A DNA stretch of 64,000 nt from Calvatia gigantea (lineage: Eukaryota; Basidiomycota; Agaricomycetes; Agaricales; Lycoperdaceae), in contig JACAAK010000009.1 of the NCBI GenBank assembly GCA_025093985.1, forward strand, positions 682,001-746,000, read 5' to 3'. Every line of letters begins with the position of its first letter. The first letter of the stretch is position 1. The notes beneath the pieces were generated by a model. It did not search any database. It had not been told where the DNA came from and was given only the letters and a program-made list of their open reading frames with translations. Position numbers and translations under genes: made by a program. Below, one piece after another: positions 30,127-41,242 of this stretch.

Positions 30127-31469
30127 ATGCCCTCCTGGAATTTGTTCTACCTGGCTGTTTTGCTCAATGCGAGCGCTGTGTTTTCCCAAATTATCGGTTC
30201 CCCCTGTAAGTTTCCACCAATGTCCATCGCCCATTGGCTGAGCTAACAAAACCTTTCAAGCGAGTTCACTCATCACTGTGGATCCACCTGTTATCACCTC
30301 TGTGGTAACATCTGTCAGCAGCCCGATTATAACGAGCGATGCGCCCTCCAGCTCTGAGGCTTTAACATCCACATTCTCCAGCTCCGAGACCGTAACTATT
30401 CCTTCTACGGTCTCCGGCTCTGTGACAGCTGTCCCTTCTACGGTCTCCGGCTCTGCGACGGCTATCCCTACTACAGTCTCCAGCTCTGCGACGGCTATCC
30501 CTACTACAGTCTCCAGCTCTGCGACGGCTATCCCTACTACAATCTCCAGCCCTGCGACGACTATCCCTACTACAGTCTCCAGCCCTGCGACGACTATCCC
30601 TACTACAATCTCCAGCCCTGCGACGACTATCCCTACTACAATCTCCAGCCCTGTGACGACTATCCCTACTACAATCTCCAGCCCTGTGACGACTATCCCT
30701 ACTACAATTTCCAGCCCTGTGACGACTATCCCTACTACAATCTCCAGCCCTGTGACAACTATCCCTACTACAATTTCCAGCCCTGTGACGACTATCCCTA
30801 CTACAGTCTCCAGCTCTGCGACGACTATCCCTACTACGTTTTCCACAATATCCTCATCCACAACCGTCCCCCCTCCCACCTCTACACCCGTTCCTTCTCT
30901 CAGAATTCACCCAAATGGGAACAGTGCGAAGTGCTTGGATGTGCAGGGTGCTGTGTTTGCCAACGGAACCCCCGTTCAAATGTGAGTGGTGGATATATAT
31001 CCAGTCCAAATATGAGGGGCCGATTCCTTCTTTAACTCAGCTTTGACTGCAATGGAACTCCCGCTCAGGACTGGGTCATTGCCCCAGGTGAAGGCTCCGT
31101 CGTCCTTGCTAACACCGGTTTCTGCTTGGACGCTGGCTCAGGTATGATTGTCTGTCTTACTGGTGTAAATGGGTGTATTTATTACTTTGCTTGAAAAGCC
31201 CCAGCGAATGGTGTTGGAATGAAGATTTGGCAATGCTTCAGTGGTTTACCAGCTCAAGATTGGTTCTACACCGCTGACCAGAGGATCGCCTTGACCAACA
31301 GAGGTGAGCATTACATTACCACCCCTATCCTTAAGATCCAGGAGCTGACGTTATTTTTGAAGGACTCTGTCTCGACCTCACCAGTGGAAATTTAGCTAAT
31401 GGGAACCAGGTACAGACCTGGCAATGCACGGACTTCAACGAGAACCAAATCTGGACTGTCACCAACTGA
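30127..31469 (+). CDS. Secreted ricin-B-type beta-trefoil lectin domain protein
   Basis: Five exons by splice signals: 30127-30205, 30261-30981, 31041-31141, 31199-31303, 31363-31469, giving 370 residues. Residues 1-20 form a signal peptide (MPSWNLFYLAVLLNASAVFS). A Ser/Thr/Pro-rich linker (about 30-240) contains 13 tandem 11-residue repeats of TISSPVTTIPT type and is likely O-glycosylated. The C-terminal 115 residues have the carbohydrate-binding beta-trefoil signature: CLDVQGAVFANGTPVQ, then QDW, CLDAGS, QDW, CLDLTSG and NQIW (three QxW-type motifs). Predicted to bind galactose-type or other glycans outside the cell. No catalytic domain is present, so it is a lectin rather than an enzyme. 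A decayed copy lies at 33219. Confidence 0.85.
30407..30835 (+). repeat. 33-bp coding minisatellite, 13 units
   Basis: Exactly 13 units of 33 bp in the lectin linker. The first units read TVSGSVTAVPS, the middle ones TISSPATTIPT, and five consecutive units TISSPVTTIPT. The homogeneous central block points to recent slippage or unequal exchange. Length stays a multiple of three, so the frame is kept. Confidence 0.9.
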
Positions 31470-32289
31470 TGATTGCGAGTCTGGTTAGTGTTCCCTCCAG
31501 GACTTAGTAGGAACTTCATACGAGAATGTTAGACTCAGTCTGTGATGTGATTGGACATTATTATATTGAAGAGAATGAGTTCGTTTCAACAATAAGTGAT
31601 GCGATTGCATCCGTCAATTGCTAGGGCTCTATTCTTCGACCTCGTGGTAGCGTGCAAGTACACATCATAGAAAGAAGTGAGAGTGTGAGAGAGGGCGTGA
31701 GTGTGTATGTGCAAGAACAACACCGCCGGCGTGTCCAACGAGCTAGACTATTCTGAGGTCATTCTGTGGTACGAACCGTGGTGAGACATCCTTCCGTGAA
31801 GAGCTTAGGTTTATTGGACCAAGGAGAACTACTTAAATACTACCAACAACTCACGGTAGACTGAGGTTATGAAGGAGGGAGTGCAGTGATGCTGCGTTCT
31901 GCGCAGAGCCTGCATTCCATCCTTACATTATATATTGACCCTCTCTCCCCATCATTTCTCCCCAAGCCCAATCAACCCCCGACAAACGAGGTATATTAGA
32001 TGCTTGATATGCAGATGTTTACGAGAAGCTCTTTATGCAAGAAACGGATTCATATCGCTCTGGTATTTGCTTTCTTGCATCCCGAAACTTCTCTGATTGC
32101 ACAGTAAATACAGGTGTGTTCTCGTCTGTGGCTGCGGACTGCCTGAGCGCCCCGCGTTGCAATTCATGATTTAAATCCAAAAAAAAAGGAACAATTTTCG
32201 ATTCTGATACAGCGCCCAACCAGTCGTATAGTCACCGGCGTCCCTTTTTACTCATTTGTTTTAGTTTTGGTTGCTGATGAAATCTATGC
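31470..32289. other. Intergenic, no gene seen
   Basis: Downstream flank of the lectin gene; only frames under 70 codons. The first 180 bases belong to the duplicated locus. Confidence 0.5.
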
Positions 32290-33790
32290 CTGGGAAGTAG
32301 CAAAGTCCGACACAGCAACCCGCCAAGTCGACGGGGCTGTTGGCGAAGTCCAGGTTTAAACGCTCAGAGCGATAGACGGAGCTATGAGCTCCGGGTGTTA
32401 CTTGTCCTGTATGAAGGCAGTCCAAATTGAATAACTTGCGAGGTTCCCGAGGGTCTAGTGGTCCAGTGATGAACCATACCTTCGTTCTTCCAAAAAATGC
32501 CATGAGTGGTCGCTCTTCACATCCCAAATATCATGTCCCGTTCCAAGCCGTTAGCGTCGGATATATCCATCCTTCTGCTGGCTCCCGTATTTTTAGATTG
32601 CCTCCGAAAAACTCGGCCAAGAGTTTTGAGAAGTTGGCCATCTGATGTTTGCCATGCCCACCAAGACTACCAGTCTCACCTTCCTGAGATCTGAAGCGGC
32701 GGTCTGTCTGCTGACAGGCCCGTAAACCCGCCCGAGGCCGGTTGGCGACGAATCTACGTCAAAAGGACAGTTTTCAAACCCTTTAAATCGTCCATTGCAC
32801 CATCAACTGCAATGATTTCTATTTTCATCTAGACTGAGGCGGCGACAAGACTCAACCCTTCCTCACTCATTTCGTTGAAAGTGGTGTGTAGGTGGATTCC
32901 ATCCTTGCCTATTTATCTTGGCGGCGTTGGGATTCGAGGTTTACGCCTATGCATTGGGCTGATCACGGTCATCGTTGGACGCAATGTGGCACTATTCTAA
33001 GCACAAGATCGATAAGAATTCTCCCATGGAGGATACTTCACGTTGATACCCGCCGAGACGCCGTATGGGACCGGGTTTTCATGGAGGTCGGCTTGAAAAT
33101 TGAGTATCTAAACTTGAATGGCCTCCGGGTAATAAAAGCTTGATCTTTTTTCGGCAAGAAGCTCAAACCTGGCCACTTTGAGTAACCACCCCCAGGAATT
33201 ACACTTGTTATTATCGACATGCTGTGCCGGAATTTCCTTTGCTTGGCTGTTTTGCTCAATGTGAGTGCCGCATCCCCCAAGCTATCACCCAACCATGTAA
33301 GTCCTCTCCGACCCCCACAGTTTCTTAATTAAACTAAAGAATTCTCGAAACGGATTTATTCGTCACCAGGTCTTAAGCGCTCCGCGGCTGGTGCCTAGCA
33401 GCGGTTCACTGGCGGAAATTTTTTACCATCACGTTGACAGCGATTTTCAACAGAGATTTAACTACGACACCCTCTACCACTACGAACCGTCAGCCCTCAA
33501 CCACTATACCAGTGCTTACTTTCAAAATCCGCCCGAGAGGAAACACTACACAGTGCTTGGGCGTGAGGGGTCCTGTATTCGTCAATGAAACCCCTGTTCA
33601 GATGTAAGTATCGGGTATACACCCAATTCCAAGAGTGGTGCATTTAGATTGAATATAAATTTAACTCAGCTTCGACTGCGACGAGGCCCCTGCTCAGGAA
33701 TGGGCCGTCAAATTGGTAAGGAGGATGGTTCTGGCTCAATAATAATACCGTTGCGCGATTGTATCCGTCAGTCGCTGCGGCTTCGGTACC
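32290..33790. repeat. Duplicated locus, copy B (decayed)
   Basis: Shorter, diverged counterpart of 29140-31650. It keeps the order of upstream blocks, lectin exon 1, the end of exon 2, the start of exon 3 and the downstream block, but has lost the minisatellite and exons 4-5. Confidence 0.65.
33219..33730 (+). pseudogene. Decayed paralogue of the ricin-B-type lectin gene
   Basis: Exon 1 survives as MLCRNFLCLAVLLNVSAA with a GTAAGT donor at 33297. A later block, QCLGVRGPVFVNETPVQ, ends at a GTAAGT donor near 33604. After TTTAACTCAG (33661-33670) comes FDCDEAPAQEWAV, matching exon 3. The repeat linker and the last two QxW blocks are missing and the middle has stops. Whether a shortened transcript is made cannot be seen. 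Confidence 0.7.
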
Positions 33791-34567
33791 TTTGGGTGGG
33801 GGGTCATTGATACTTGAGTTTCTAATCGGACAATCTATACTCTCTACTGCTGACCATATTTTACATTGCGTAAAGCCCATAGATAGCGATTTGGGAACCA
33901 CGCAATGAAATCAAATTCTTATTCTGGAAACGACGATAAGCTAATGAGGTACAAGTGATCTCCCGCCCTGTTGATTTAGTATTATTTGTGAGACTCTCTT
34001 CTTATCGGTCCTTAATGGCCCCATTGACACTTTGATCGGGTCGGACGAGTCCTATCCAATAGATCTTTCGGGTGGGAGCAATATCACCTTGACACGGAAG
34101 AAGTTATCGTTGGGGGGGAGCGGATCACCATCTGACTTTGGATTTCAATGGGACCGTTTCTTCACTCCGAACAGGTTTGTAAATATACGCTCTCGACAAT
34201 TACTTGGTATTTGGTCAATTGTTGCGCTAACCCGATGTTCTCACATCCCCGTACCGTCGCCATGTGCGTGCCTCGAGGGACTCAAAAACGACCAGGCAGC
34301 AAGTTTGGTGTCGGTTATGTGAATCACCCGAAATGAATCACGTTTAGCTCTTGTATTTGAACCAGCAGCGGACCTGTGTTTATATGTGACCCGTCTCCTT
34401 CGCCTTAAAGGTCTGCTGGCTTCAGCCTTCCCAGGTACTTTTGGTGCTGTAAATGGATGTAAAACCGGAGAGGCTCTACCGCCGCGAGTGGAAAAGGAAT
34501 AAGCCAGTAAGTTATCGGTTTTTGGGCGCGTGTGTGGGCTGATAGACGTGCATACTGAGTTTAGTAT

Positions 34568-35303
34568 TTGCCCAAATCGACCTCCCTCCCTCTTCTGCGA
34601 TTGATTCCAAACAATAGGGCCGTGTTCCTTTGCAAACAATGTGGGTTCTCCAATCTTCTCGTGCCGATTTGTCTCTGGTGCTGCTGGTCATCGGTTGATG
34701 CTCGGTGTGATTTCGAAGCCAATGCCCGTAAAAGCCTGCGCAGAGGTGCCAGAAGTGCTCCGCGGTTGTTCGGAAAACCCGGTTTGGCTCTAAATTCCAG
34801 ACAAGATTTTGAGTTTGCTGGGAAACGACCACGGCAAGAAGGGCCCAGTCAGGGTTCGACTTCGACAGCTCCGCATGTGTTAGGAGGGCATGCCGTAAAG
34901 GTATTCACCACCACCACTGGTCCTTCCTTGTACCAGACCAAGCAGTGGTCTTGTCCATCGCCCTCGAACTTGGTCCGGGGGAACGGAGAGGAAGACGAGG
35001 TGGTTCAGGGACGAGGACAAACTAACTCGGAAACCAAGACCGAATCCAAAATTGGTGATCCCTGCGGAATAGGGTCCGGTGAAAATAATCCAGAACCCTC
35101 CGCAATCACGGTCGAACAACACCCACGTCTTAAGGCCGATTTGATTACCAACGACCACATTCAAGAAGGACACAAGAGCAGGACTAACGACTCGGCCCGT
35201 GATTCTGCTCTTCCTCCACCAACTCTGCGCTCTCCACTTGGGCTGGAACCTTGTCTTCAGCTAGGCGATAGGTTGACTATTTCAACCCCCTGCCTCGCTG
35301 CTC
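34568..35303 (+). other. Possible upstream exon of the next gene, no ATG
   Basis: An open frame of about 245 codons without any Met. It can be joined in phase to 35360 through a 56-base candidate intron (GTAGGT at 35304, TTGTATAG ending 35359). Composition is Ser/Thr/Gly-rich and low complexity. It is either a true upstream exon lacking its first coding exon or a chance frame. Confidence 0.3.
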
Positions 35304-35412
35304 GTAGGTCTTCCACATCATCGGGGAGTCTCCTAAGCTCACCCCATCTCATTGTATAGCCGTGCACAGCGAGGCCAGGCCACTTTCACCAGCGCCAAAC
35401 CTTATTAGGACA

Positions 35413-37264
35413 ATGGAACTAGACGCGTCCACAGCCGATACGCGCCTTGTCACGTTCACCGTGTTGAATACTGGACAATCTCAATTGGCATCGACCACTC
35501 ACGACACGGCCGGAACGCGTTACGAACAATATACAACCGATCGTCGCAGTGGTGGTATTCAAGAGGCTGAGCCAATGGACATTGATGTTGCTACGGCGAC
35601 TCAACCAGTAAACCTCGGTGTCTTTTGATAAACGCGTATATAACTCACTAATTCTCGCGTTCTACCTTCTTTAGGCTCCCATCTCAGCAATGATTCACGC
35701 TGAGGTTTCCAGTGTCAAACAAGCCCAAGACCCCGACATGACTTCGATAACGAATACGACTTTGACGAAGACAGGCCGGAAAAGAGCACCGATACCCAGC
35801 ATCTTGCTTGACCAGAACTCATATTATACCCCAAGCATTTCTGACAACCCAGCATCACATATACCCAGGACGACCGAGATGACTACTGATATTTCTACGA
35901 CGACCACACCCACCCACCCTGCTACCCCTCCTCGGACACTAAGAAGGCAGAAGAAGAGATTATCCCTTTCTAACCTCGGTACCCTTGTTACCAACTCCAG
36001 AATCAGCAGTCTCGCTCCTCCCGACCCTCCCATTCCCTTCTCGCCCCCGCCTGCGCCTGCTCAGAGGTCGTCTTTACCCCAATTCACTCCAACTCTTCCA
36101 GCCATCGTCACCCCTCCTCAATCCCCGAATCAGGATACCCCACACCCCGTGTTATCCCCAGCCATCGTTATTAGTGCTCCTGTGGCAACCACACCTACCG
36201 TAACGGCACCTTCAACGCCTGTTACGCCTTTGGCCCCAAATCTATTACAGTCCCTTCCTCGGATCGGAACGCCCAAACGACCGTACTACTCTACGATCAG
36301 AGCCAGTATGAATGGGAGATCGAGCTCCAATATCTCACAGTTATCTACTCCCCCAGCCTCGCCATCTTCACCCTGTTCTAATGGAACACCAGGAATTCCG
36401 GGATCTCACGGCCACACCCGCCTTAGTACCGATGTGGCGCAGAAGTCTGCTTCGATGGTTGTGGATAGTACGCCTACGTCAATGGTAGTTGACGGTGTTA
36501 GGACGCCCCGGCCAGCTTCCACTCCTGTGATCGTGAGCGTACCTCCGTTACCTCCGGTGGTCAACGCCCCTGGACCTTCATCTCCTGTGAGAAGTGTCTT
36601 ATCAGTATTCGATCCTGCAAATGGTGAAGATGATGATAACGATGAGGAAGGCGGTACGAACTACCGCCAGTTTGGGGTGGCTTCCACGAGCCGGTTTGGC
36701 AAAATATTGCGGGAGAGAAGGAGCGGAATTTTTTTGAAGGATAAAGATAAAGGCCGAGGAGACAAAGGTGGTGGCGGTTACCACTTCTCGTTATCGTTTT
36801 CACGGTCCCTTGGAAGGAAACGCAGTGGGACTTATGCTAATTTTTCTCAGGAACCAGAGGGGAAGGAGCTTGACTCTCCTCTGCCTACGCCATCGATGAA
36901 CAGGGGTTATGCTGGTGTTGGTGGGTTTGGTCCTGGTCGAGGATATTCGATGAGTGGCGAGGTGGAGATGAGGATGGCCCTGGCAGAACGGAACATCAAT
37001 GCTGGTTGCGACAGCGAGAATAGTTTGGGTACCGCCTTCAAATTTCGGGAAAACCAAAGGCCTAGTTGTGATGGAGATGGCGGGGCGAGTCGTGGAAAGG
37101 GAAGAAAGTTGATCAAGATGCGTAGCACGATTGGATTAACTTCAAGCTCGTTCACGTCCTCTTCTACTTCGAGTCCGTCGAAGCCTAGAATAGGGTCGAG
37201 ACTGAAGGAGATGAGCTACAGTTTCTTGGGAAGGTTCCAGGGAGGTGATGCAAGCCATTCGTGA
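35413..37264 (+). CDS. Pro/Ser/Thr-rich protein, unknown function
   Basis: Two exons (35413-35607 and 35675-37264, intron with CTAAT branch site and TTTAG acceptor) give 594 residues starting MELDASTADTR. The first 350 residues are low complexity, dominated by P, S and T (PPDPPIPFSPPPAPAQ). A short acidic run (EDDDNDEEGG) follows. A basic C-terminal half contains repeated Arg/Lys-Ser segments (SRSLGRKRSG, GRKLIKMRS, SRLKEMSYSF) typical of phospho-regulated disordered proteins. No domain, signal peptide or membrane segment was recognised. A frame upstream (34568-35303) may belong to it. Confidence 0.65.
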
Positions 37265-37562
37265 CCCTAATTTCAGCCTTAGTCGACCTACATTCACTTT
37301 CCTTGGCGTTCTTTTTTGCGTTACGCTTCTGGACTTTGGATTTAATCAAGCCGCTTTTCGCCTGAACTCATCACTCGTTGCATTTCACACGGACTCTCCC
37401 ATTTTTGTCATTAATCATTCTCACCTTATGTTGGTTCCACGACACCTTAACTATTATGGATTATCAGTTTGCCTAAGCATTGCCACTCCTTGTACCCCTA
37501 CGTAGTAGACTCGGTTATTCCTCGGATAATTCACTTGCTTTGATACATTCGGTAATGGTATA

Positions 37563-38698
37563 ATGATGGGTTTACGGCCAAACAAGCCAAAGTTATTGAC
37601 AACACTTTCTTTGCAACTCTATGTCATGACGGCCATTACTCGTAACCTCCCCCGGTTTATCAAAGACCTTGGGACATCTATCATAGGAGATGTGAGTTAC
37701 ATCCTCTCTTTGTTCCAACCGCTCTCGAGTAACACACAGAGTGGCTTTCAAAAGGAATGCTACACGTCACTCGTTGAGGACCTACACATCACAGACACAA
37801 CATGTCTCAAGTACGCTATCTCCAAGGGCCTGGGCATCGGTCTTGTCATTGGAGGCTCCATAATGCGATTACCCCAACTATTCCTTAGTGCGTTGAAGCG
37901 AGACCTGGAACCTACACACTCAACTCATCACCCCATGAGGCAGTTATCAACGCACGTTCCGCACGCGGCCTATCACTCTCATCTTTCTCGCTAGAAGCGC
38001 TAGCCTACTCGATAAATACGACCTATTCCTTCCGTAATGGATTCCCATTCTCAACCTACGGCGAGAACTTCTTCCTCTCCCTGCAAAACGCCATTATCGT
38101 CCTCTTAATCATACACTACCGACCCTCGTTATCATACAGCTACAGCAAACGACGGCAGCACCTACTGACAGCCTCACTCACTCTTCTATTAATGGCGTCT
38201 GTACTGTCAATAATCCCATACTGGATGCTGGCATTCCTTCAAGCCGCTACGCTTCCCTTGGCAGTTTCCGCAAAATTACCCCAAATCATGCAAAACGCAC
38301 GGGCGAAATCCACAGGCCAGCTCTCTGCGTTCGCGGTCGGCGCACAAGTACTAGGTTGTCTCGCAAGATTATACACAACCGCGATGGAAGTTGGGGATTG
38401 GCTCGTAGCGAGTGCATTTGGAGTGGCGCTAGCGTTGAACGGGATTTTGGGTGTGCAGATATGGATGTATTGGGGAAAGGGTGGGATTTACGATGCAGAG
38501 AGCTACGAATTGGCGGAACAGGGGAGAGAGGCGGATGGGAAGGAAAGGGAAAGCGTTTCGATTTACCTTGGTAGAGGACTCAATAACGCGAGTGGTATTT
38601 CGAACGGGAAAAGTGGTGGGATGAGGCAGAAAAGTCCGGCTGGGCCGACGAGGATTAGATTGGGAACACCCCCACAACGGGCAAGAAAAGTGGACTGA
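37563..38698 (+). CDS. MPDU1-like PQ-loop protein (dolichol-sugar utilisation)
   Basis: Exons 37563-37887 and 37944-38698 (GTGCGT donor, GGCAG acceptor) give 359 residues. The MPDU1/Lec35 family helps present mannose-P-dolichol and glucose-P-dolichol for N-glycan and GPI-anchor assembly at the ER. Two PQ-loop repeats are visible: SKGLGIGLVIGGSIMRLPQ followed by NARSARGLSLSSF across the intron, and LPLAVSAKLPQIMQNARAK followed by STGQLSAF. Several hydrophobic helices surround them (LALNGILGVQIWMYW). The C-terminal 80 residues are charged and variable. Met at 37626 is an alternative start. Confidence in the family is high from the paired PQ-loop motifs. Confidence 0.88.
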
Positions 38699-39481
38699 GA
38701 TACCGCATATTATTGTGAGGACTTGTATGTATTCTGATTTTATATTAGAGAGTCATGGACGCGACACCCTCCAACAACGGTTATCTATTGAAGGTGGGGG
38801 GATCCCGAATTTAGCGCCCCGCTAGAGCCACCTTAACGCACTTCGTCCCTCCGAACAGCCAACGCCCAGTTCCCTCCGCACCTGCTGCGTTCAGCCCAAC
38901 TGACCAAACTGCAATTCTTAAAAGATAATTGATTGGTAGGAATTGAGGAGTACCTGAATGCGAATATGGTTGACACGCCATTGAGCTGTTTGTTGAGGAC
39001 TCTCATAAGTAATTTGAGCTTGAGCGATCTGCAACTGGAGTAATCTGGGTGTTCCGCCCCCCAATGGGAGATTGAAAATCTAAGAATTCATATTTGCCAA
39101 ATGAAACGCCATTGTCGGGGTCCCGCCGCACAGCTTCTGAAAAGAAAAAGAGAAGGTGTATCAATGTCTAAAAGGCAGTTATTTTGGCCCAAGAGGCACA
39201 GCGGGTTAAGTGGGCCTAGTACAGAAAACTGAATAAGTAGCCCATTTGTTGGGGTTTAGCTGGAACGATGATTACAACACGGCGAGAACAACGACAACTG
39301 CATAGAATTACATGAAGAATAAATAATCATGGCAAGAATGCAATGTAAACAGCATGTACCAAACAGCAAAGGAGTGCATAGCAAACGAAAGAAACCGTAC
39401 AAGACGTGATACTCGTACAAACCATAAAGGAGCAAAATCAGAGCGAGCCAAGAACAAAAAAAACCACGAGAATGAATGCGC
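38699..39481. other. Intergenic, no gene seen
   Basis: Between the convergent MPDU1-like gene and the minus-strand gene at 39482; only short frames. Serves as both 3' flanks. Confidence 0.5.
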
Positions 39482-40687
39482 TCAACAGTTTGACGGTACA
39501 ACTGAAATGCGGCGGCCAAATTTAGACGTCACTTTGGCGACCATCCTCGCTGGGGGCGAATTCCGGCCGCGAGACGCGCTGTCACCATCTTCTTCAGACT
39601 TTGTCCCCGAGATTGTCGTCAATGATCCGCCCACTTCCTTCAGGTTCATCTTTCTCCGCAACGTCAACATCTCAGACGCTGACAGGAGCCCGCTCAATCT
39701 CTTCAGGGAAGACTTGGTGCGAAGCTCAGGTTGTGATGTAACAGTTTTCGGTCCTCGATCTTTGTATCGCGCCCCGAAGGGCCAAAGACCGCGACTACGG
39801 GATTTCTTGGGGAGCTCACCACGCTGGAATTCCATAAAGGCGGTAGTGGAAGGCAGAGCGTTACCCTGCGCGTCAAAGTCCGCGAGGAGTTCATGAACAT
39901 AGTCCGGCAGCTCGACTTCGACATTGGATGGATCAAGGGGAACAGCGGGAGGAAGAGGTCGACTGTGGATGATGGCTGTTCCAGCTTGACCTTCATTGAT
40001 CAGCAGCTTTAACTGGGCTTGTTGCCCAGCCAGCGAGTCTGTCACAACAGGCGTCTGAACGTGCATATCCAAACTTGAGTCACTGCTTGAATCAGTTTGC
40101 GCAGTCGTCGTCGTCGTTATGAGAGAATTCGTGATGGATGTTGGCACAACGATAGATGGGACTTTGAGATGGAGAGGCCGGAAGTAGATTTTGTGTGAGC
40201 GTGAGCGAGAAGAGTAGCGGAGCGGGACAACACGTTGGGGACAGCCTAAAAAGGACACGAGGTTGGCGTAAGTCTTGTCTTCGGGGTCCGGCACCTGATT
40301 GTCCTCATGTCCGCCTTGTGGTAACGCTATTTCAGCGCCAGAAGATGTTTTAAGAGGACTTGGAGAGGAGTTAAGTGAGGTAAGGGTCTGTTCAAGAACC
40401 TCTATATGGTGCGAAATTAAGTCTCGTCGGCGCTCCGCCCTCCATCGCTGAGACAGAATTGATGTATATGACCCCGAGTCCAGGCTAGCAATCGTAGCGC
40501 GGTCAATAGTCTTGGCTTTTAGTTTCTTCGCGTCTCGACCCGATTCCTCCGCAAGTTGTGAGAGCGTCCATTTTGCTCGTTCGAGTGCCCGTAATTGCAA
40601 GTCGCGAGCTGAAGGTTCTTGTTGGCAGTGGCGGAACGACTTGAGCAGACGAGCCTCAGCCTCTCGGTACCGCTCAGCCCTACGCAT
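39482..40687 (-). CDS. Unknown basic, coiled-coil-prone protein
   Basis: A single open exon of 401 residues from the first in-frame Met (MRRAERYREAEARL). The frame extends upstream to about 40815 without a Met and can be joined through a candidate intron (TTCAG acceptor at about 40822, GTATTC donor at about 40877) to further sequence, so the true start may lie nearer 41,000. Residues 1-110 are rich in Arg/Glu/Leu and should be helical (LQLRALERAKWTLSQLAEES). A middle Ser/Thr-rich section follows, then an acidic helix (VEVELPDYVHELLADFD) and a basic tail. I recognise no family. Confidence 0.7.
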   Translation of the reverse strand: MRRAERYREAEARLLKSFRHCQQEPSARDLQLRALERAKWTLSQLAEESGRDAKKLKAKTIDRATIASLDSGSYTSILSQRWRAERRRDLISHHIEVLEQTLTSLNSSPSPLKTSSGAEIALPQGGHEDNQVPDPEDKTYANLVSFLGCPQRVVPLRYSSRSRSHKIYFRPLHLKVPSIVVPTSITNSLITTTTTAQTDSSSDSSLDMHVQTPVVTDSLAGQQAQLKLLINEGQAGTAIIHSRPLPPAVPLDPSNVEVELPDYVHELLADFDAQGNALPSTTAFMEFQRGELPKKSRSRGLWPFGARYKDRGPKTVTSQPELRTKSSLKRLSGLLSASEMLTLRRKMNLKEVGGSLTTISGTKSEEDGDSASRGRNSPPARMVAKVTSKFGRRISVVPSNC

Positions 40688-41242
40688 GGAGTACCTTGGA
40701 GCCTTAGCGGTTCTCCTAGGACGACGTGGAAGGTCAGCCACACAGTTGGTGCGAGGAACAAAAAAACTTGCTGAGTGACTCGAGGCGACGAGCAAGATAA
40801 TTCCGTGCGGTGCTTTATATCCTGAAGAATATATAAGTGACCATTGTTAAGACAGCGAAGAGGAATAGAGGAATACCTGAGATCCCGAAGCTGGTGCCCC
40901 CATGACGTCGAGGGATGTCCAAAATAGCAAGTCGAGGTCCCGCAAAAGCTCGAGTCGAAAATTCTGATGTCTAGAGGCGGCGGCGGGGATTTCACGAAAG
41001 CATCCAACCGTCAGGTGGCAACCTTTGTCGAATGACAAAAGAAAAACCAGTGCAAGTGGTAACCGGGGACAAGTAGTATATGTCGAAGGTCCCGTTCAAC
41101 CATCACATGACTTCAGCAGATCCGGGAGGTGTGCTATATTTAGACCATACATAACTCCTAATCAACTTGGCATATTAATTGGTACAATGGCGTGAGGCGA
41201 GAACGTAAACAAAGAACTGAAACGCTCAGGAACATCCAACCA

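Larger units (their letters stand above)
29140..31650. repeat. Duplicated locus, copy A (lectin gene and flanks)
   Basis: Non-coding flanks and the lectin gene recur in the same order at 32290-33790. Examples: AAGTCGACGGGGCTG (29154 and 32323), CGTCAAAGGGAAAG/CGTCAAAAGGACAG (29695 and 32757), CTTGGCTGTTTTGCTCAATG-type exon 1, and GCGATTG(C/T)ATCCGTCA (31602 and 33756). Copy A also holds an 18-bp tandem duplication (TTTCCCACTGACCGTCCA, 29444-29479). Confidence 0.7.

Noticed and set aside
30256..30879. Minus-strand 207-aa frame rich in VVGIVV
   Set aside because: It is the mirror of the lectin minisatellite; periodic repeats keep both strands open.
35824..37155. Several minus-strand frames of 60-85 aa
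   Set aside because: Shadows of the long Pro/Ser-rich exon on the plus strand.
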